Shown: piece after piece, positions 17,222 to 21,118 of the stretch
Numbering within the stretch: position 1 is the stretch's first letter
How the letters are laid out: each line of letters begins with the position of its first letter
Assembly: GCF_030758955.1 (NCBI RefSeq)
Contig: NZ_CP132360.1
Coordinates: 2,018,693-2,039,810 of the forward strand
Source of the DNA: Agrococcus beijingensis
GTDB lineage: Bacteria > Actinomycetota > Actinomycetes > Actinomycetales > Microbacteriaceae
Direction: 5' to 3'
DNA: 21,118 nucleotides
Made by a program: the position numbers and the translations under genes
Notes under the pieces: model-generated
The model's database searches: none
The model's input: the letters and a program-made list of their open reading frames with translations, nothing else
What the model was told of the DNA's origin: nothing

Positions 17222-19381
17222 TCAGCGCCGCGCGATGCGCGCCGCCACCGCGTCGCGGAGCATGCCCTCGACCGCGGCCTGCCGCAGGTCGCTGGTGGTC
17301 GGCTCGTCGCCGACCGCGCCATCGATCGCGCGACCGACCATGCCGGCCTTCGAGTCGAGCAGCTCGGCGATGCGCGTGTCGATCGTCTGCGCGGCGAGGA
17401 TGCGCCACACGGTGACCGGCATCGACTGGCCGATGCGGTGGATGCGGTCGATCGCCTGCGTCTGCTCGGCGTCGGTCCAGGAGAGCTCGGCGAGCACCAT
17501 GTCGGCGGCGCGCTGCAGGTTGACGCCGACGCCCGCGGCAAGCAGCGAGCAGACGATCACCTGCACCGAGTCGTCGTTCGTGAACGCGTCGATCGCCGCC
17601 TGGCGCTGCGTGGGCGTCTGGTCGCCGCGGATCGACACGTTCTTGACGCCGGCCCTGGTGAGCGTCTGCTCGGCCGCGTCGAGCACGTCGATGTGCTTCG
17701 CGAAGAAGACCACCTTGCCCACCGAGTGCGCGAGCTGGCCCGCGTAGTCGGCCGCCAGCTCGGCCTTGGCGCGACCGATGCGGCGGGCGAGCGCGAAGAC
17801 GTTCTCGCCCGTGCTGCCCTCGGTGGCCTCGGTCTCGCTGCGCGCGATGCGGTGCACGAGATCCTCGTCGACGCGGGACTCGACGCGCGCGTCCGCCGAG
17901 CGCTGGGCCATCGCGGCGTCGTAGCGGCGCAGCATGCGCTCGACGAGCTCGTGCTCGGCGGCGCGGATCGAGCGCACGGATGCCTCGTCGAGCTCGACGG
18001 GGATGTCGGCGATGCGGCGGGCCGGGATGTCGCTGGCCACGTCGATCTTCCGGCGGCGCACGATGCCCATGTCGATGACGGCCCGGCGGGCGGCCGGGTA
18101 GAAGCCGCGATCCATCGGCGTGAGGCCGATCTGCTCGAGGCCGTCGGTGAGCTCGGCGTTCGGCTCCTTCTGGTCGATCCAGCCGAGGAACCGCCAGATC
18201 GCCCCGAAGTCCTCGATGTCGTTGATCAGCGGCGTGCCGGTCAGCGCCATCAGCAGCGGGTTGCCGACGCGCTCGCGCATCGCTGCCGAGATCTGCAGCA
18301 CGTGCTTCGAGCGCTTCGAGCGGGTGTTCTTGATGAAGTGGGCCTCGTCGACGACCATGCCGCGGAAGCCGAACCTCTCGAGCCAGCCGATGTGCCGGTC
18401 GAGCACCTCGTAGTTGACGATCACGACGTCGGCGAAGGCGTCGAGGTTCTTGCCGTCGCCCTGCAGCACCGCGGCGCGGCGGCCCGGGATCCAGCGCTCG
18501 GTCTCGCGCGCCCAGTTGATCTTCACGACGCTGGGGGCGACGACCAGCAGCGGGAACGCATCCGCCGCCTGGGCCGCCAGCAGCGCCTGCGCGGTCTTGC
18601 CCAGCCCCGGCTCGTCGGCGAGCAGGAAGCTGCGGTGGCCGTCGCGGGCCGACTGCACGAGCTGCGCCTGGTGGTGCATCAGCTCCTTGCCGCCGGGCGC
18701 GATGCGCTGCTTGGGCTCGGGCATCGGCATGCAGGCGGGCTTGCCGTCGGCGGCCACCTCGAACGAGAGGTAGAGCGGCGAGAGCAGGTCGAAGCCGGCC
18801 AGGCGGTCACGCTCGGGCTTGCGCCGCACGTGCGTCAGGTCGGGCTCGAGGAAGGGGTTGGCGAGCGAGACGCGGCGCACCGACGGCGGCACGACCTGGG
18901 GCGTCTGGGGCTCGCTCGACTCGGGCTCGGGGGCCGACGGCACCTCGGGCTCGGGCTCGATGCCGGCGGCCAGCAGCAGCTCGCGCTTGCGCTCGCGCAC
19001 GCCGTCGGTGACGGGGGCGCCCTCGCCCAGCAGCGGCAGCAGCGTGGGCTCGCGGCTGGCGGCCTTGGCCAGGATCACGGCGACGCCGTCGAGGCGCTTC
19101 AGCTGCTCGGCGCGGTCGGCGTCGCCGAGCGTCTTGTCGGCACGCACGCGGGCGCGCTCCTCGCGGGCGAGCTGCGCGACGACCTGCAGCTTCTCGCGGG
19201 TGGAGCGCGAGGCGGCGCCGCGCTTGACGCCCGCCTCGACCTGCCGCACGGCGCGGGCGAGCTGCGGGATCAGGCCGTCGCGGTCGCGCGACGGCGTCTG
19301 GGGGGTGCTGGCCGGCTCCTCGTGCTCGGCTGCAGCGGATGCGTCGGTGTCGGTCGCATCGATGGTTGCGGCGTCTGCCAC
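17222..19381 (-). CDS. SNF2-family DEAD/DEAH-box helicase
   Basis: A 719-residue ATP-dependent DNA translocase. Motif I DEPGLGKT (256-263), motif II DEAH (345-348), motif III TGTP (381-384) and the C-terminal motifs V-VI (GVGVNLQRAADMVLAELSW and AIDRIHRIGQ) are all intact and of Snf2 type, with an SMARCAL1-like compact core. The first ~230 residues are charged and low-complexity (Glu/Pro/Ser, helical), with no domain that I recognise. GTG 19381 has GGAGG 4 nt upstream. Bacterial relatives act in DNA repair, fork remodelling or transcription recycling (RapA-like), so the precise role is open. First gene of a unit with the methyltransferase. Confidence 0.9.
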   Translation of the reverse strand: MADAATIDATDTDASAAAEHEEPASTPQTPSRDRDGLIPQLARAVRQVEAGVKRGAASRSTREKLQVVAQLAREERARVRADKTLGDADRAEQLKRLDGVAVILAKAASREPTLLPLLGEGAPVTDGVRERKRELLLAAGIEPEPEVPSAPEPESSEPQTPQVVPPSVRRVSLANPFLEPDLTHVRRKPERDRLAGFDLLSPLYLSFEVAADGKPACMPMPEPKQRIAPGGKELMHHQAQLVQSARDGHRSFLLADEPGLGKTAQALLAAQAADAFPLLVVAPSVVKINWARETERWIPGRRAAVLQGDGKNLDAFADVVIVNYEVLDRHIGWLERFGFRGMVVDEAHFIKNTRSKRSKHVLQISAAMRERVGNPLLMALTGTPLINDIEDFGAIWRFLGWIDQKEPNAELTDGLEQIGLTPMDRGFYPAARRAVIDMGIVRRRKIDVASDIPARRIADIPVELDEASVRSIRAAEHELVERMLRRYDAAMAQRSADARVESRVDEDLVHRIARSETEATEGSTGENVFALARRIGRAKAELAADYAGQLAHSVGKVVFFAKHIDVLDAAEQTLTRAGVKNVSIRGDQTPTQRQAAIDAFTNDDSVQVIVCSLLAAGVGVNLQRAADMVLAELSWTDAEQTQAIDRIHRIGQSMPVTVWRILAAQTIDTRIAELLDSKAGMVGRAIDGAVGDEPTTSDLRQAAVEGMLRDAVAARIARR

Positions 19382-19398
19382 ATGTCCTCCGTTCGAGG

Positions 19399-19420
19399 CG
19401 GGCCCGCTGGGCGGGGCCCG
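19399..19420. other. Leader hairpin upstream of the SNF2 gene
   Basis: CGGGCCC (19399-19405) and GGGCCCG (19414-19420) with an 8-nt loop, 18 nt before the helicase GTG. It may end transcription of the SRPBCC gene coming from upstream, or fold in the helicase leader. A minus-strand TAGCAT (19546-19551) is a weak -10 candidate; nothing else is seen in 19382-19593. Confidence 0.35.
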
Positions 19421-19593
19421 TGGATCATGCTCCGACGAGCACCGCGATGCGGTGAGCGACTCGTCGTGCCGATGGCGGCGGCTGCGGCACGGGCGGAGTC
19501 GCTATGCGGCTCCGGCGGTGACCGGGGTGCTGTCGCCGACTCCATGCTACCGGTCGAACGGCAGGAACCGCTGTGCGAGGGCGAACGGCCCGC

Positions 19594-20043
19594 TCAGCCC
19601 TCCAGCAGCGCCGCCAGCCGGTCGATCGACGCCATCAGGTTGACGGCCTGCGTGCTCCGTGCGCGCTCGAGCCGCGTCTCGTCGTGCAGCTGCGTCCAGT
19701 CATAGGTGTGCGTCACGCGGGTGCCCGAGCCCTCGGGCTCCAGCTCCCACCGCCACAGCTGCCCGATCGGCGGCTTGCCCTGCTCTGCGGGCTTCCAGGC
19801 GATGCGGCGGCCCTCCTCGAACTCCACCACGTGGTTCTCGCGCACCGCGCCCTTCGTCAGCGTCATCGCGAACACCTCGCCCTCGCCGCGCACGCGCTGG
19901 CCCTCGGGCGCCGTGCCGAGGTTGTCGTTGCCGTCCCACGCGGGCTGCTTCGCCGGGTCTGCGATGTGCTCGAAGATGACGTCGGCGGGCGCGTCGATGA
20001 CGCGGCTCGCGCTCACGATGCGGGGGATCTCGGTGTCGCTCAT
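19594..20043 (-). CDS. SRPBCC-family protein (START/polyketide-cyclase-like fold)
   Basis: A 149-residue soluble protein with the SRPBCC ligand-binding fold: an initial VSASRVIDAPADVIFEHIAD strand-helix, a WDGNDNLG segment, a series of strands (GEVFAM, RENHVVEFEEGRRIAWKP, WRWELEPEGSGTRVTHTYDW) and a long C-terminal helix. The pattern is that of dimerising polyketide-cyclase/AHSA1-like stand-alone proteins, whose ligands are usually hydrophobic. ATG 20043 is chosen as the natural family start; only a weak AGGG precedes it. Divergent from hsp20 across 144 bp. No specific function can be given. Confidence 0.85.
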   Translation of the reverse strand: MSDTEIPRIVSASRVIDAPADVIFEHIADPAKQPAWDGNDNLGTAPEGQRVRGEGEVFAMTLTKGAVRENHVVEFEEGRRIAWKPAEQGKPPIGQLWRWELEPEGSGTRVTHTYDWTQLHDETRLERARSTQAVNLMASIDRLAALLEG

Positions 20044-20122
20044 GCCCTGATCGAACCACGCGGCCGACGTGCGCCGCCACCGATGCCGCGCACCGCATCC
20101 GCCCGCCTGCCCCTGCATGCCA

Positions 20123-20151
20123 TTGAGTCGCCGCCCGAAGCGGAGTAGACC
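20123..20151 (+). promoter_or_regulatory. Probable hsp20 promoter
   Basis: -35 TTGAGT (20123-20128), a 17-nt spacer, and -10 TAGACC (20146-20151), about 36 nt before the ATG. No CIRCE element was seen, and no full HAIR (HspR) inverted repeat. Confidence 0.45.
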
Positions 20152-20187
20152 GGAGGTCAGCACCGACGCCGACGGAGGGAGCCGGCC

Positions 20188-20610
20188 ATGACCGACACCA
20201 CGCGCAAGCACCCGATCTTCCCGCCGTTCACGGACTGGGTGGATGCCTTCGCCCTGCTGGGCGGGTGGGACGGCAAGGGGCCGCTGCCCGGCATCCGCGT
20301 CGAGGAGCTCGTCGAGGGCGACGCGTTCGTCGTGCACGCCGAGCTGCCCGGCCTCGACCCGGCGCGCGACATCGACGTGACCGTCCACGACGGCGTGCTG
20401 CGGATCCACGCCGAGCGGCACCCCGACAAGCGCGAGAAGCAGCGCTCGGAGTTCCGCTACGGGGCGCTCGCCCGCGAGATCCGGCTGCCGCAGGGCGCCG
20501 ACGACGACGAGATCGCCGCCGAGTACGAGAACGGCGTGCTCACCGTGCGGGTCGGCATCGCGCGCGTCCCGACGAAGCCGCGCCACATCCCCATCACGCG
20601 GATCGGCTGA
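20188..20610 (+). CDS. Small heat-shock protein, Hsp20/alpha-crystallin family
   Basis: A 140-residue ATP-independent holdase chaperone. The alpha-crystallin domain spans about 35-130: IRVEELVEGDAFVVHAELPG, then DIDVTVHDGVLRIHAER, then a FRYGALAREIRLP strand, and the hallmark AEYENGVLTVRV (the family's A-x-x-x-N-G-V-L motif). The C-terminal tail ends HIPITRIG, where I-P-I is the I-x-I motif used for oligomer assembly. The ribosome site GGAGGGAG precedes ATG 20188. A small conserved gene follows after 9 nt and is probably co-transcribed. Confidence 0.93.
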   Translation: MTDTTRKHPIFPPFTDWVDAFALLGGWDGKGPLPGIRVEELVEGDAFVVHAELPGLDPARDIDVTVHDGVLRIHAERHPDKREKQRSEFRYGALAREIRLPQGADDDEIAAEYENGVLTVRVGIARVPTKPRHIPITRIG

Positions 20611-20619
20611 GCGCACCAC

Positions 20620-20997
20620 GTGACGACCGGGTCGCCCGAGCGCACCGCCGACGGCCGCTGGATCGTCGTCGGCGGGCGGCGCTGGCGGGCGGAGGATCCG
20701 TCGCTCGACCCGACGGTCACCGGCCGGCTGCGCTCCCACCTGGGTCGAGCGCGGTCTGCGGTGCGCCTCGCCGCCGCACCGCGCGACCGCGACGCCGCCC
20801 GCGATCGCGTGCAGCTGGCCAAGGAGGGCCTCGGCGAGCGCGGCGACGCCTGGTGGGATCTCTCGCCCGCCGAGCGCGCCGCGCGCGCCGCCGACCGGCT
20901 CGACCGGCTCGACCGGCTCGACCGGCTCGACCGGCTCGACCGGCTCGACCGGCTCGACCGGCTCGACCGGCTCGACGCGCTGGCGCCGCCCGACTGA
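20620..20997 (+). CDS. Small conserved protein with a DRL-repeat tail
   Basis: A 125-residue protein starting at GTG 20620, 9 nt after hsp20, so likely in the same operon. The first ~90 residues (TADGRWIVVGGRRWRAEDPSL, then ELGERGDAWWDLSP-like features) resemble a conserved actinobacterial family of unknown function, in which a W-x-I-V-x-G-R-R-W-R strand is followed by a basic helix and an LGERG-x-x-WW segment. The C-terminal third consists of nine consecutive Asp-Arg-Leu triplets and a short DALAPPD end, and is probably an extended charged helix. The tail length should vary without frameshift. Any role in stress response is inferred from its neighbour only. Confidence 0.72.
   Translation: MTTGSPERTADGRWIVVGGRRWRAEDPSLDPTVTGRLRSHLGRARSAVRLAAAPRDRDAARDRVQLAKEGLGERGDAWWDLSPAERAARAADRLDRLDRLDRLDRLDRLDRLDRLDRLDALAPPD
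20892..20976. repeat. Perfect 9-bp tandem repeat, nine copies
   Basis: The unit CGACCGGCT is repeated nine times without a single substitution (20892-20972), followed by a partial CGAC. Each unit encodes Asp-Arg-Leu in the gene at 20620-20997. The identity at every base points to recent slippage expansion. Confidence 0.95.
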
Positions 20998-21003
20998 GGC
21001 CAT

Positions 21004-21020
21004 GGCCGCGATCCGCGGCC
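21004..21020. terminator. Bidirectional hairpin between convergent genes
   Basis: GGCCGCG (21004-21010), loop ATC, CGCGGCC (21014-21020), a perfect 7-bp stem 7 nt after the stop at 20997. A second small stem, CCGGC-GAC-GCCGG (21023-21035), follows. They separate the DRL-repeat gene from the leftward gene at the window edge. Confidence 0.5.
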
Positions 21021-21039
21021 GTCCGGCGACGCCGGCAGC

Positions 21040-21118
21040 TCAGCCGGCGGTGATCCCGCGCAGCTCGTCGAGCGCTCGGGCGAGGCGTCGCTGCCGGGTC
21101 TCCGGCGCCTTCGCGTCG
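21040..21118 (-). CDS. C-terminus of a probable YdeI/OmpD-associated family protein (partial)
   Basis: Only the last 26 codons lie in the window, ending at TGA 21040-21042. The residues DAKAPETRQRRLARALDELR match the usual end of YdeI/OmpD-associated proteins, where a K-x-P-E-T-R-x-R-R-I/L helix is conserved. The 5' part is beyond the window edge, so the call rests on this short motif. Confidence 0.5.
   Translation of the reverse strand, partial: DAKAPETRQRRLARALDELRGITAG

Noticed and set aside
17438..19705. A 755-codon plus-strand frame opposite the SNF2 helicase
   Set aside because: Antisense shadow; the minus strand has every helicase motif in place.
20044..20187. HAIR or CIRCE heat-shock operator upstream of hsp20
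   Set aside because: A TTGAGT half-site-like hexamer is present, but the matching inverted half is missing, and no CIRCE arms are seen.
20890..20980. Tandem repeat as a CRISPR-like array
   Set aside because: The units are 9 bp and contiguous, with no spacers, and lie in frame inside a gene.
19594..21003. A 469-codon minus-strand frame with Val-Glu-Pro repeats, reading through hsp20 into the SRPBCC gene
   Set aside because: The repeat is the complement of the DRL tandem repeat, and the middle is antisense to Hsp20. Only the last 150 codons, starting at 20043, look like a real protein (SRPBCC).

Overview
The window is about 70% or more G+C over most of its length. It uses GTG starts freely and has actinobacterial gene content: a class Ib nrdHIEF operon with NrdR-type boxes, and several promoters whose -10 lies 6-8 nt before the start codon. 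A high-GC actinomycete is the best reading, with Microbacteriaceae as an inference from overall gene flavour. No rRNA, tRNA, CRISPR array or insertion sequence was seen.

Layout. (1) 84-3067, minus: a two-gene defence unit. A small coiled-coil-like protein is translationally coupled (TGATG) to an MmeI-like single-chain restriction-modification enzyme, whose distal half is clearly poorer in G+C than the surroundings. (2) 3172-7114, minus: nrdH-nrdI-nrdE-nrdF, the aerobic deoxyribonucleotide supply system, closed by a strong hairpin and preceded at 7187-7234 by a promoter flanked by two NrdR-box-like sites. (3) 7490-8269, plus: only the C-terminal ATPase third of SbcC, joined to the nrd upstream region, so a deletion, rearrangement or assembly breakpoint lies near 7.4-7.5 kb. 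(4) 8280-10777: a LOG-family protein, a membrane-anchored hypothetical and a two-helix GsP17M-type stress protein. (5) 10752-14588: a TetR-centred cassette. A VOC protein and a DHA2-type MFS exporter run leftward; tetR and a FUSC-type membrane protein run rightward. A perfect 17-bp palindrome sits between them on both divergent promoters.

(6) 14630-15702: a CDP-alcohol phosphatidyltransferase overlapping an extremely Asp-rich small protein. (7) 15768-16427: a DsbA/FrnE-like oxidoreductase, which converges on (8) 16450-19381, minus: a SNF2-type helicase followed by a SAM methyltransferase. A 13-bp-stem hairpin separates the converging units. (9) 19594-21118: an SRPBCC protein divergent from a small heat-shock protein (Hsp20). 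Hsp20 is followed by a small conserved protein ending in nine perfect Asp-Arg-Leu repeats, and the window ends in the C-terminus of a probable YdeI-family protein.

Most of the window is ordinary chromosomal content. The parts that merit a second look are the MmeI-like enzyme with its coupled partner, the truncated sbcC junction, the nrd control region, the TetR palindrome, and the perfect 9-bp repeat.
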